A stretch of 64,000 bases of DNA from UBA3495 sp964629875 (GTDB taxonomy: Bacteria; Chloroflexota; Dehalococcoidia; Lucifugimonadales; UBA3495): positions 1 through 64,000 of the forward strand of contig CAZVRK010000002.1 in the NCBI GenBank assembly GCA_964629875.1, given 5' to 3'. Position 1 is the stretch's first letter; every line of letters starts with the position of its first letter. Below are positions 16,571-25,147 of the stretch, one piece after another. The notes below the pieces were generated by a model that was not told the DNA's origin, did no database searches, and worked only from the letters and a program-made list of their open reading frames with translations. The position numbers and the translations under genes were made by a program.

Positions 16571-17734
16571 CTAAGCCAAAACATTGTAGTGATAACTGGA
16601 TGTTAATACATCATTTTGTTCGAATCGTGTAAATCTAAGCTGATTAATATCGATGCTAGATATCTCCTCACCTACGACTAGCTTCGACATTACTTCACCA
16701 ATTGACGGAGCTAACTTAAATCCATGACCGCTAAATCCCACCGCACAATATAAACCTTTAACACCCGGGACTTCGTCCAGGATAGGGTGCCAATCAGGAG
16801 TAATCGTGAACAATCCGGACCATCCCCCTCTAAAATATGCCTGATCCATATCAGGCATTCTATGAATCAACCTACTTAACACTGAAGGAATATTGTCTAG
16901 GTCTACACCCTGATTATAGGAATCAACCTGGGCTTCGTCCTCACCAAATCCAATCAACGTCATAGATGTACCTTCTGGCCGCAGAGAAAACGACTGGGCT
17001 ATATCTCCTATTATGGGATGATTCGGTATCTTATCCACTGGTCGTGCTATGGTGGCTATTTGATGCCTGACAGTGGACAAAGGTACTTCCACGTTGACAG
17101 AATTCATGATTTCTTTAGACCAAGGTCCTGAACAAATGATAACTTTAGGGGTCTCTATAGTACAATCAGGCGTAGTAACGGACTTGACTGCACCGTTTGA
17201 TATCTCTATTCCTGTCACTGGATTGCGTAGATAAATGTCTGCACCCATCTCACGTGCTCGATTCGCAAATGAAGTGGTTACCATATACGAATCCGCGTAT
17301 CCTGAATCTGGCTCCCATGCCAACAGCTCGTCTCCAGTGGTATAAATCATCGGAGCAATATCCCCCAATTGCTCTGTATCTATTGCAGACGTATTGATAC
17401 CTAACTCTTGTTGCATTCTAAGATTGTGATTTAAACCTTTCTCATCCGATTTATTAACTACAACAATGTATCCCGTGTTAACAAAACCGGACTGACCCCC
17501 CACTATCTCTGAAAAGTTATTGAATATATGGAGACTATCTCTGGCCATAGTAGAAGTGATCTTGTTCGAATAGTGTGTCCTACAGATAGTTTGGGATCTC
17601 CCTGTAGAACCAGAGCCCAACACATCTTTTTCAAGAAGAATTACATCATTCATGTTTTGAACACAAAGGTGATATAGAATACTGCATCCGATGACTCCCC
17701 CACCTACTACTACCGCATCTGCTGTCTTGTGCAT
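16571..17734 (-). CDS. FAD-dependent oxidoreductase (DAO/sarcosine oxidase beta-like)
   Basis: A 387-residue DAO-superfamily flavoenzyme. The N-terminal dinucleotide-binding motif is VVVGGGVIGCSILYHL, and the C-terminal segment GLYCAVGFSGHGFKLAPSIGE is the usual second FAD contact. The middle holds the RAREMGADIY and APKVIICSGPWS-like elements of sarcosine/glycine oxidases. It would oxidise a secondary or N-methyl amine or a related substrate and pass electrons to O2 or a carrier. It is the first gene of the minus-strand cluster, just downstream of a strong terminator. Confidence 0.9.
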   Translation of the reverse strand: MHKTADAVVVGGGVIGCSILYHLCVQNMNDVILLEKDVLGSGSTGRSQTICRTHYSNKITSTMARDSLHIFNNFSEIVGGQSGFVNTGYIVVVNKSDEKGLNHNLRMQQELGINTSAIDTEQLGDIAPMIYTTGDELLAWEPDSGYADSYMVTTSFANRAREMGADIYLRNPVTGIEISNGAVKSVTTPDCTIETPKVIICSGPWSKEIMNSVNVEVPLSTVRHQIATIARPVDKIPNHPIIGDIAQSFSLRPEGTSMTLIGFGEDEAQVDSYNQGVDLDNIPSVLSRLIHRMPDMDQAYFRGGWSGLFTITPDWHPILDEVPGVKGLYCAVGFSGHGFKLAPSIGEVMSKLVVGEEISSIDINQLRFTRFEQNDVLTSSYHYNVLA

Positions 17735-17766
17735 TTACTTAATCCTTACTGAGAGTAGCGATGAAG

Positions 17767-17813
17767 AAAATGATAAGGCCCCCGGCAATAATTGCCGGGG
17801 GCCTTATCATTTT
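17767..17813. terminator. Very stable intrinsic terminator
   Basis: A perfect 21-bp inverted repeat around the loop ATAAT (17788-17792), with the GC core GGCCCCCGGCA/TGCCGGGGGCC and A/T-rich ends giving T runs on both strands. It lies downstream of the zinc-ribbon gene and just upstream of the FAD-oxidoreductase gene, so it separates their minus-strand transcripts. Confidence 0.93.
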
Positions 17814-17869
17814 CTGTAATTCAGTTAACTTTAATTAAAATGCTAGATGCACTTTGACTTAAGTCTCCC

Positions 17870-18199
17870 TTAGTTACGCATAGAACTGAAGCAGTCACTG
17901 CAATACACTGGACGATCACCCCTAGGAAGGAATGGAACCATAGTATCCATGCCGCACTGAGCGCAAACCGCTGGGTGCATTTCCCTAGGCTGACCAAATC
18001 CCCCGCCTCGCTGTCCTCGTCGCTGCTGGCGACACTCAGGGCAACGTCGAGGCTCATTGGTGAAACCTCTTGAGTTAAAGAATTCCTGCTCACCTACCGT
18101 GAAAATGAACGACGCCCCACAATCCGCACAGGTTAAAGTTTTGTCTGAAAGTGCCAAGTCAAGACCTCCGATGATATTGTCTAGCTCAGTTGAGGTCAT
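17870..18199 (-). CDS. Double zinc-ribbon protein with Arg/Gly-rich linker
   Basis: A 109-residue protein with two zinc ribbons: Cys24/Cys27 with Cys53/Cys56, and Cys79/Cys82 with Cys100/Cys103. The first resembles the probable zinc-ribbon domain zf-trcl; the second has the MDTMVPFLPRGDRPVYCSDC pattern seen in many small bacterial zinc-ribbon proteins. Between them is an RGQRGGGFGQPRE-type linker (about 59-73), which resembles RGG boxes that bind RNA. There are no membrane segments. The gene stands alone, with its own promoter and terminator. Nucleic-acid binding is likely but unproven. Confidence 0.85.
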   Translation of the reverse strand: MTSTELDNIIGGLDLALSDKTLTCADCGASFIFTVGEQEFFNSRGFTNEPRRCPECRQQRRGQRGGGFGQPREMHPAVCAQCGMDTMVPFLPRGDRPVYCSDCFSSMRN

Positions 18200-18271
18200 C
18201 CTGCGCTAAGTCTGCCAATTCACATACTAACAACTGGAAAGTACCCTGTACCAAGCCTGTTTACACCACGC

Positions 18272-18300
18272 ATTATACAACATAGTTGCCTGATACCCAA
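18272..18300 (-). promoter_or_regulatory. Probable promoter of the zinc-ribbon gene
   Basis: Minus-strand TTGGGT (18300-18295), a 17-base spacer, then a perfect TATAAT (18277-18272), about 70 bases upstream of the start codon at 18199. Confidence 0.5.
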
Positions 18301-18438
18301 GATGTAAAAAATATTGCGAATAATATGTAATATTTCTACGAATTTAGAATCAGCTTTCCTACGAAGATAACACTATTCGTAATGTCTGGTATCTAATCCG
18401 AAGAACATCATGATTGCAAACCGGAAAATTATTGCTCG

Positions 18439-19758
18439 CTAGAGTATAGTCCAGTTGGGATGCTCAACAATTGCTTCATGTAATATATCTATCAAAGTGT
18501 TTCTTACCGGCTGTGAAACGTAGAATACTGGCATTAACAGCTCGGATTCAGAATCTATCATTCCCTCAGTCACCGCTCGTGAAGCTAACTCAGTTCCTGG
18601 GTACAATCTGGTTCCCACCCTTAAAGTCACATTACTAGACCTGCCATTGCTGGCGGCAGTGGATAGGAAAGCCAATTTATCACGCACAGTCTGACTTGTT
18701 TCTCCTATCTCTCCAAATCCTTGGGTAATCGAATATGCCAGTTCATGTTTTTTACACATCTCACATAACTTCTGCACATCTGAAAGATCAGCGCCCAGCC
18801 GCATCTGCTCTTCGCCTGAATCGCCAGGCATTACATTTCCTTTGATAACCCCGCCACCAATAAGCACCATTTGGCATCCAGCTTCAGTTAACAAAGACAT
18901 GAGCTCATCATCATAGAATGCTGGACTAAGATTAGTATTCCACCTTATATCCAATTGCATATCGCATATCGCACTACACAACTGCTTAGCATAATCTAAA
19001 GGCCTGTTAAATTCTTGGTCAATAAAGAAAAATTCACTGAGACCATATGTATCTTTGAGGCGACCTATCTCTTCTATAACTTCCTGAACAGGCCGGACAA
19101 TTCTCCATTCATCATCAGAACTTGGGCTAGATACCGTGGAGGAGTACCAACCTAGCTTAGTAATTATTCCAACACCAAAGCCAGCTGCTCTGTATTGCAA
19201 TAGATCTAAATCGTCGAATTTGGGAGGCTTAGACAGCGTTGAGGAGGCCTTTTCATGGGCTATCTTAAGGACTTCACCATCTCTAAACATGATTCCCGGC
19301 AAGTCTCTCCAGGATTTACCGTCCTCCGTCAGATCAGCCAAATCTGCAAAACATTCGGCTGCGTCCCCCACTAAGCCAACATCTGGCTCCAAATAATTAA
19401 AACAATTCTCTGGCAGAATACTAAAGGCCGGTCCACCACAAGTTACTAAAGCGTTACTATGCTTTCGTATTGTTTGTATAACATCTTTTGTAGTGGATAA
19501 AGCCGATTGTGGGTTAGTAAAACTACCATTATCTAAGTTGCGTAATGAGATGCCTACTATGTCAGGTCTATACTCTTTCACAGCCTGTTCTGTATCGAGC
19601 ACATGGTCGTCAGAGAACATTAGATCCAAGATACGTACGGAATGCCGGTCGGGATTTATATAAGCTGCAACATAGGCGAGGCCAATTGGTAAAGGACGAA
19701 CTTCGTCCCTTGTCATCCATCTGTTGTGGCGATTCGTTGCTATCAGAAGTATTCGCAT
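18439..19758 (-). CDS. B12-binding/radical-SAM-like protein lacking all three cluster cysteines
   Basis: About 439 residues from the ATG at 19758, where the text MRILLIATNR begins the domain; an upstream ATG at 19836 adds 26 unlikely residues. Residues 1-170 form a B12-binding-type Rossmann domain (PLPIGLAYVAAYI, VGISLRNLDN, VTCGGPAFSILPE). The rest follows the radical SAM barrel pattern: a TKLG lead-in, RPVQEVIEEI, FFFIDQEFNRP, IRWNTNLSP and EAGCQMVLIGGG. Where CxxxCxxC is expected the residues are Trp204, Thr208 and Ser211. I checked the DNA codon by codon (GGT TGG TAC TCC TCC ACG GTA TCT AGC). It therefore cannot bind the usual [4Fe-4S] cluster at that site. Its function is unknown. Confidence 0.8.
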   Translation of the reverse strand: MRILLIATNRHNRWMTRDEVRPLPIGLAYVAAYINPDRHSVRILDLMFSDDHVLDTEQAVKEYRPDIVGISLRNLDNGSFTNPQSALSTTKDVIQTIRKHSNALVTCGGPAFSILPENCFNYLEPDVGLVGDAAECFADLADLTEDGKSWRDLPGIMFRDGEVLKIAHEKASSTLSKPPKFDDLDLLQYRAAGFGVGIITKLGWYSSTVSSPSSDDEWRIVRPVQEVIEEIGRLKDTYGLSEFFFIDQEFNRPLDYAKQLCSAICDMQLDIRWNTNLSPAFYDDELMSLLTEAGCQMVLIGGGVIKGNVMPGDSGEEQMRLGADLSDVQKLCEMCKKHELAYSITQGFGEIGETSQTVRDKLAFLSTAASNGRSSNVTLRVGTRLYPGTELASRAVTEGMIDSESELLMPVFYVSQPVRNTLIDILHEAIVEHPNWTIL

Positions 19759-19930
19759 AATTAATAACCTATGTTCCAGCGAATTACCGTCAATGTGGCA
19801 AATATACCACATATCGTCAAACAGTATGCGATCCATAAATATCGGGAGTATCTATTGGTGAGTAGATATAGCTACCGCACGATGGTAGGATACTAAGTAT
19901 AATATCCCCTTTACTCTGAATGAGAAGCAT

Positions 19931-21034
19931 ATGGATCTAAAAACAGTACTGCACCAAGTACATATCGAGTCCGGAGCACGCATGGTGCCCTTTGGCGGAT
20001 GGGATATGCCAGTACAATACGCTGGAGTAATATCTGAAGTAGCTGCTGTCCGAACAAATTCCGGATTATTTGATGTATCTCACATGGGCAGACTATATAT
20101 CCAGGGAGATTCAGCCACTGACCTGCTGGATTTAGTCCTCACTTCGCCAGCTAGCACCCTGACAGTAGGGAGAGCTAGGTATTGCATGATCTGCGATGAA
20201 TCTGGCGGAATAATAGATGATACAATCTTTTACCGACTCGCAGAAAATCGCTATTTGCTAATACCTAATGCAGGCAATCGTATCCAAATAATGGACTGGC
20301 TACAATCCTGGATTGACAAGAGTTTTATCGGGAAGTGTAGCGTAGACGACCAAACTTTTAAAACTAGCCTGATAGCAATACAAGGTCCTAATAGTAGTAC
20401 CATCTTGGATCGATTATGCGTTGTTGACAACGGAACACTACCCTCATCAGTACGAGGATTCAGTTGGGCTGACGGTGTATTACAAAATCATAAAGTTATG
20501 TTGGGCAGAACAGGATACACAGGCGAAGACGGGTTTGAAATAGTTGTAGATTCAGATAACGCAATAAACGTTTGGAATAGACTGACAGAAGCGGGCGCTA
20601 CTCCTTGTGGATTAGGGGCAAGAGACGTACTCAGATTAGAAGCCGCCCTACCATTACATGGCCATGAAATCGATATTAATAAGACTCCCATTGAGGCTGG
20701 CCTATCAAAATTTGTTAGAAAGTCCGGAAAATTTATAGGGTCTGAGATAATCTACGGCCAACTAGATAAGGGAACTGAGATGACTCTAGTCGGCCTAACG
20801 GTATCAGGGAGAAGTGCACCTAGAGCAGAATATCCGATTTTATGTAACGGAGAAAAGATCGGGTATGTTACTAGTGGAAGCTACTCCCCGACTCTTGACA
20901 CAAGCATTGCAATGGGCTACGTTTTGGATCAGCACTCTCAGCAGTGTGACGCCCTTGAAATAGACATCAGAGGCAAATTAATTAAAGCAGAATTAGCTCA
21001 ACTCCCATTTTACTCACGCCCTAGGAGGCCATGA
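19931..21034 (+). CDS. gcvT: Glycine cleavage system T protein (aminomethyltransferase)
   Basis: A 367-residue GcvT with the usual features: N-terminal MVPFGGWDMPVQY, FDVSHMGR, GIIDDTIFYR, the ALQGPNS-like AIQGPNSS, LGRTGYTGEDGFEI and GLGARDVLRLEAALPLHGHEID. It transfers the aminomethyl carbon of glycine from the H protein to tetrahydrofolate, releasing ammonia. It is first in the gcvT-H-PA-PB operon. A TATAAT at 19898-19903 is a candidate -10. I looked for a glycine riboswitch in the leader and saw none. Confidence 0.97.
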   Translation: MDLKTVLHQVHIESGARMVPFGGWDMPVQYAGVISEVAAVRTNSGLFDVSHMGRLYIQGDSATDLLDLVLTSPASTLTVGRARYCMICDESGGIIDDTIFYRLAENRYLLIPNAGNRIQIMDWLQSWIDKSFIGKCSVDDQTFKTSLIAIQGPNSSTILDRLCVVDNGTLPSSVRGFSWADGVLQNHKVMLGRTGYTGEDGFEIVVDSDNAINVWNRLTEAGATPCGLGARDVLRLEAALPLHGHEIDINKTPIEAGLSKFVRKSGKFIGSEIIYGQLDKGTEMTLVGLTVSGRSAPRAEYPILCNGEKIGYVTSGSYSPTLDTSIAMGYVLDQHSQQCDALEIDIRGKLIKAELAQLPFYSRPRRP

Positions 21035-21426
21035 CATTGAATCCATCGGATCGCCAATATACTAAAGAGCATGAATGGCTCAAAATACAAGATTCAGAGA
21101 GTAACTTAGCAATAGTAGGTATCACAGACTACGCTCAAGAACAACTTGGCGACGTGGTATTCATAGACGTGCCTGAAATGGGCTCAAATGTCGTACATAT
21201 GGAAAAAATGGGAGAGATTGAATCAGTGAAGGCAGTGTCGGATTTGTTCTCTCCTGTCAGCGGAGAAGTAATTAAAACAAACGGCGAACTTCTAGACCGC
21301 CCAGAACTAATCAATGAGGACCCATACAATGAAGGGTGGATATTGCAGGTTATTTTGAGCGATACCACAGAGCTCAACTCTCTGATATCGGCAGAAGAGT
21401 ATCAATCATTTATAGAACAAGCATAA
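21031..21426 (+). CDS. gcvH: Glycine cleavage system H protein
   Basis: A 131-residue lipoyl carrier protein. The lipoylation lysine lies in the GEIESVKAVSDLFSPVSGEV motif (about residue 66), after YTKEHEWL near the N-terminus and QLGDVVFIDVPE. The ATG overlaps the gcvT stop codon (ATGA) and is preceded by a strong AGGAGG site. It shuttles the aminomethyl group between the P and T proteins. Confidence 0.97.
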   Translation: MTLNPSDRQYTKEHEWLKIQDSESNLAIVGITDYAQEQLGDVVFIDVPEMGSNVVHMEKMGEIESVKAVSDLFSPVSGEVIKTNGELLDRPELINEDPYNEGWILQVILSDTTELNSLISAEEYQSFIEQA

Positions 21427-21485
21427 CCGAGCAAGCCATGCTATTATGAGTAATAGCTAGGTACTATCCAAGGAGCCAAGAACTC

Positions 21486-22838
21486 GTGACCAACCAGGGT
21501 CATTTTCAATCTCATTACATACCCAACACGCCAGAAGAACAGGAAGCGATGCTCGCTACCTTAAATCTGCAGTCGATCGACGAATTATTTCAAGATATAC
21601 CGGGCACGTTCCGGAACCCCGATTTAAACCTACCCTCACCTATCTCAGAGATAGAAATCCAAAAAGAACTTTCAGCATTCGCAAATAACAACCGCGTTCT
21701 CAATAGTGGCGCCTCATTTCTGGGAGCAGGTTCTTATAACCATTTCATCCCCTCAATTATAAAATCATTGATGACTCGAGGAGAGTTCCTAACTGCCTAC
21801 ACTCCGTACCAGCCAGAAGTAAGTCAAGGCACACTACAGGTAATCTACGAATTTCAAAGCCTTATCGCCAATCTCTATGATATGGAAGTAGCCAACGCGG
21901 GCATGTACGACGGAGCAACCAGCTTAGCTGAGGGAGTTCTCATGGCCTGCCGAGTTACGAAACGGGATGAGGTGATAATACTCGATAGTGTTTCCCCTTT
22001 ATACCAGCAGGTAATACATACGTATTGTCAGGCGCAAGGTATAAACATAACCACTAATTCATCCAACGCCCTGTCTCCGTCAGAAAAAACTGCTTGTGTT
22101 GTATCCCAATACCCCAACTTTATTGGCGGGATCGAAGACCTCACTGGATATTCCACTACAGCGCACAACTGCGGGGCACTTCTAGTAGTGTCAACAAATC
22201 CGTTATCGATGGGCATGCTCAAAAGCCCAGGGGAATACGGAGCAGATATAGTCACAGGTGAAGGACAACCCCTAGGAATACCCACAAGTTACGGAGGTCC
22301 CTACCTAGGATTATTTGCCACCAAGCAAGAGTACATTAGGCAAATGCCAAGCCGTATAGTTGGGAGAACCGTTGACACTAACGGTAAAAACGGATACGTC
22401 CTAACCCTTCAAACAAGGGAACAGCACATCCGTAGAGAACGTGCGACTAGTAACATCTGTACTAACGAGGCGCTATACGCATTAGCGTCCACCATATATC
22501 TATCCGCTATGGGCAAGAACGGGCTACGCCAGATATCAGAACTCTGCTACCACAAAGCACACTACGCCGCAGATGAAATATCAAATTTAACGGGGTATAA
22601 AGTGGTAGCACCAAATCCCTTTTTCCACGAATTCGTAATAGACTGTCCGGTCCCAGTAGCAGATGTTAACCGCATACTAATGAATCAGAACATCCTGGGT
22701 GGATTAGATCTGACAAATCAACCATTCTCGAAATGTTTGCCTGAAAATGTTGTCAATGGCATGTTACTCTGCGTGACCGAACTTAATAGCCGCCAAGACA
22801 TTGATTCTCTAATATCTGCCTTAAGCGAGATAAAATAG
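21486..22838 (+). CDS. gcvPA: Glycine dehydrogenase (decarboxylating) subunit 1
   Basis: A 450-residue subunit of the two-subunit glycine decarboxylase (P protein). Recognisable segments are YIPNTPEEQEAML, FLGAGSYNHFIPS, FLTAYTPYQPEVSQGTLQ, YDGATSLAEG, PTSYGGPYLGLFA and RTVDTNGKNGYVLTLQTREQHIRRERATSNIC in separate places along the protein. The start codon is GTG at 21486, ten bases after AAGGAG; no nearby ATG is better placed. Together with gcvPB it decarboxylates glycine onto the H protein lipoyl arm. Confidence 0.96.
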   Translation: MTNQGHFQSHYIPNTPEEQEAMLATLNLQSIDELFQDIPGTFRNPDLNLPSPISEIEIQKELSAFANNNRVLNSGASFLGAGSYNHFIPSIIKSLMTRGEFLTAYTPYQPEVSQGTLQVIYEFQSLIANLYDMEVANAGMYDGATSLAEGVLMACRVTKRDEVIILDSVSPLYQQVIHTYCQAQGINITTNSSNALSPSEKTACVVSQYPNFIGGIEDLTGYSTTAHNCGALLVVSTNPLSMGMLKSPGEYGADIVTGEGQPLGIPTSYGGPYLGLFATKQEYIRQMPSRIVGRTVDTNGKNGYVLTLQTREQHIRRERATSNICTNEALYALASTIYLSAMGKNGLRQISELCYHKAHYAADEISNLTGYKVVAPNPFFHEFVIDCPVPVADVNRILMNQNILGGLDLTNQPFSKCLPENVVNGMLLCVTELNSRQDIDSLISALSEIK

Positions 22839-22839
22839 C

Positions 22840-24306
22840 ATGATGAAAGGTGGAAACCGCACAACCGATAAGTTATTGATGGACCGTAGCGTACCAGGAA
22901 GATCAGGAGTAGTGACCCCTACCCTTGACGTGCCAGAGCAAACCCCACTTAGCCCTGAGTTACTCCGATCCAACTTAGAATTGCCAGAGGTATCAGAACC
23001 AGAAGTAGTTCAATACTTTACTAATCTCAGTCAACTGAATTTTTCTATAGACACGCAGTTTTACCCGCTGGGCAGCTGCACAATGAAATACAACCCGAAA
23101 GTAAACGATGAGATGGCATTTTTACCAGGATTTGCAAATATACATCCATTGCAACCTGCTGAATCATCTCAAGGGGCTTTGAAACTCCTACACAGACTCC
23201 AAGAATTTTTGGCCGAAATTACAGGTATGAATGGCGTCAGTCTAGCAACATTAGCAGGAGCACACGGAGAACTGGCCGGTGTGCTGATGATCAGAGCGTA
23301 TCACCATTCTAGAAATGATCTTGGCCGTACGAAAATGGCCATACCGGACAGTGCCCACGGAACCAATCCAGCGTCTGCGGCTATGGCAGGATTTGATGTA
23401 GTAACATTACCATCCGACGCGAGTGGTAATGTCGATTTAGAACAATTGCGCAATCTTGCAGGACCTGATCTCGCTGGGGCAATGATCACCTTACCGAGTA
23501 CTCTTGGTATTTTTGATGAAAACATTGTAGAAGTATGCAGGATCGTTCATGAAGCAGGGGGAATGGTATACGGGGATGGAGCCAACATGAATGCCCTTCT
23601 AGGTAGAGCCAAGCTCGGACAACTCGGATTCGATGTTGCACACCTTAACCTGCACAAAACCTTTAGCACGCCACACGGTGGAGGCGGCCCTGGATCAGGT
23701 CCAGTGTGCTGCGTAGAGTCTTTAACTCCCTTTCTTGCATCTCCTTTAATTACTAAGTCTGGAGATTCATTCGAGCTTTTCACGCCTGAAGGAAGCATTG
23801 GAAAAATTAGTGGCTTTCACGGCAATTTCGGTGTTCTTGTCAGAGCCTACACTTACATAAGAACGCTTGGTGCCGAAGGGCTAAAATCGATCAGCGGAAA
23901 CGCTGTATTAAATGCCAATTATATTATGGAATCTTTGAAGGACAAATACTTACTCCCTTATGACAGGCGATGCATGCACGAAGTTGTATTTTCAGCAGAT
24001 TGGCAAAAGGAACGGGGTGTCAGCGGATTGGAAGTAGCAAAACGACTTCTTGACTATGGATATCATGCTCCTACAATGTATTTCCCGTTAATAGTCCACG
24101 AAGCATTGATGATAGAACCAACCGAGTCTGAAACAAAAGAGACATTGGACGCATTTATTGACGCTCTTGTCCAAATAGACCAAGAATCACACGATCAGCC
24201 TGAGATAGTTCAAAATGCTCCCCACACAACCCCTGTCTCACGTTTGGATGAGGCTCAAGCCGCGAGAAGGCCTGATTTAAAGTGGCAACGCCACGAACAG
24301 ACTTAG
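22840..24306 (+). CDS. gcvPB: Glycine dehydrogenase (decarboxylating) subunit 2
   Basis: A 488-residue PLP subunit of glycine decarboxylase. The PLP lysine lies in HLNLHKTFSTPHGGGGPG; other conserved stretches are FYPLGSCTMKYNPK, DSAHGTNPASAAMAGF and VYGDGANMNALLG. It starts two bases after gcvPA, typical of the split P protein in Chloroflexota, Firmicutes and archaea. A C-terminal extension of about 40 residues is rich in Ala, Gln and Arg. Confidence 0.96.
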   Translation: MMKGGNRTTDKLLMDRSVPGRSGVVTPTLDVPEQTPLSPELLRSNLELPEVSEPEVVQYFTNLSQLNFSIDTQFYPLGSCTMKYNPKVNDEMAFLPGFANIHPLQPAESSQGALKLLHRLQEFLAEITGMNGVSLATLAGAHGELAGVLMIRAYHHSRNDLGRTKMAIPDSAHGTNPASAAMAGFDVVTLPSDASGNVDLEQLRNLAGPDLAGAMITLPSTLGIFDENIVEVCRIVHEAGGMVYGDGANMNALLGRAKLGQLGFDVAHLNLHKTFSTPHGGGGPGSGPVCCVESLTPFLASPLITKSGDSFELFTPEGSIGKISGFHGNFGVLVRAYTYIRTLGAEGLKSISGNAVLNANYIMESLKDKYLLPYDRRCMHEVVFSADWQKERGVSGLEVAKRLLDYGYHAPTMYFPLIVHEALMIEPTESETKETLDAFIDALVQIDQESHDQPEIVQNAPHTTPVSRLDEAQAARRPDLKWQRHEQT

Positions 24307-24357
24307 GCATCAGCTACTAGAATAATGCGTTTGGTCGCTTAAGGATTCAAGCCTGAC

Positions 24358-25122
24358 GTGACACCTCAAAGCGGAAGCAACCGCATCTTAATATTATTAC
24401 TATTGGGCCTGATAGTGCTATCGTGGATATCGTTGTGGGCCTGGAATGAATCCCCAGCAAAGGTCTTTCTAGGACATAATGCTAGTCCTTCTTTAAATCA
24501 AATAGACCTAATTTTCGGATTAATATTCGTACTTGGTTGGACACTTATGGTATTCGCCATGATGTTGCCCACAACTATTCCTCTGATACTGTCCTTCCAT
24601 AATCTAATAAACAACCAATCAAATCATAAAATACTAGTATTTAGTCTAATACTTGGTTATGTCGGAATATGGTCGGGGTTCGGCTTAGCAGTGCATGTGA
24701 TGCACTTGGTTATGCATACTGTGGCGAGTCAATATTTAGTAACCGACCGAACTACACTGATACTAGTTGCCATTACTCTGGCTTTGTGTGGTCTATATCA
24801 ATTCACCAACCTAAAGTACCGATGTCTTATAAAATGCAGATCACCTATCAGTTTTATACTCGCTCGATGGCATAGGAACTCTTCAGTCAGGCAAGCCCTT
24901 TTATTGGGATATAAACACGGGATTTATTGCATAGGTTGCTGCTGGACACTCATGATACTGATGTTCTTGACTGGATCAACTAATCTAGTATTGATGATCA
25001 TCATCGGGGGAATAATGGCCGTGGAGAAAAACTCTTACTGGGGTTTAAGCATAAAAAACCCTCTTGGCTACTTTTTACTATTGGCTGCAGCAGTTGTAGT
25101 AGTATGGTCACTAGTCATTTAA
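24358..25122 (+). CDS. DUF2182 family membrane protein
   Basis: A 254-residue protein with about six to seven helices and the DUF2182 pattern: VFAMMLPTTIPLI, then LYQFTNLKYRCLIKCRSP, and GYKHGIYCIGCCWTLM, with conserved Cys, Met and Trp. The family is annotated as predicted metal-binding integral membrane protein; no activity is established. The start is GTG at 24358, with AAGGA twelve bases upstream. It follows gcvPB by 51 bases and might be read through from the glycine cleavage operon. Confidence 0.85.
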   Translation: MTPQSGSNRILILLLLGLIVLSWISLWAWNESPAKVFLGHNASPSLNQIDLIFGLIFVLGWTLMVFAMMLPTTIPLILSFHNLINNQSNHKILVFSLILGYVGIWSGFGLAVHVMHLVMHTVASQYLVTDRTTLILVAITLALCGLYQFTNLKYRCLIKCRSPISFILARWHRNSSVRQALLLGYKHGIYCIGCCWTLMILMFLTGSTNLVLMIIIGGIMAVEKNSYWGLSIKNPLGYFLLLAAAVVVVWSLVI

Positions 25123-25147
25123 AACCAGTAACCATACACACTTAATT

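Noticed and set aside
17821..18093. Alternative frame across the zinc-ribbon gene
   Set aside because: It has no motif, and the other frame has eight well-spaced cysteines and a matching promoter and start.
19759..19836. N-terminal extension of the radical-SAM-like gene
   Set aside because: The 26 extra residues before MRILLIATN carry no ribosome site or domain character, so the downstream ATG at 19758 was preferred.
19860..19930. Possible glycine riboswitch ahead of gcvT
   Set aside because: The leader is only about 30 bases after the candidate -10 and shows none of the paired glycine aptamer motifs. A riboswitch would need about 100 bases.
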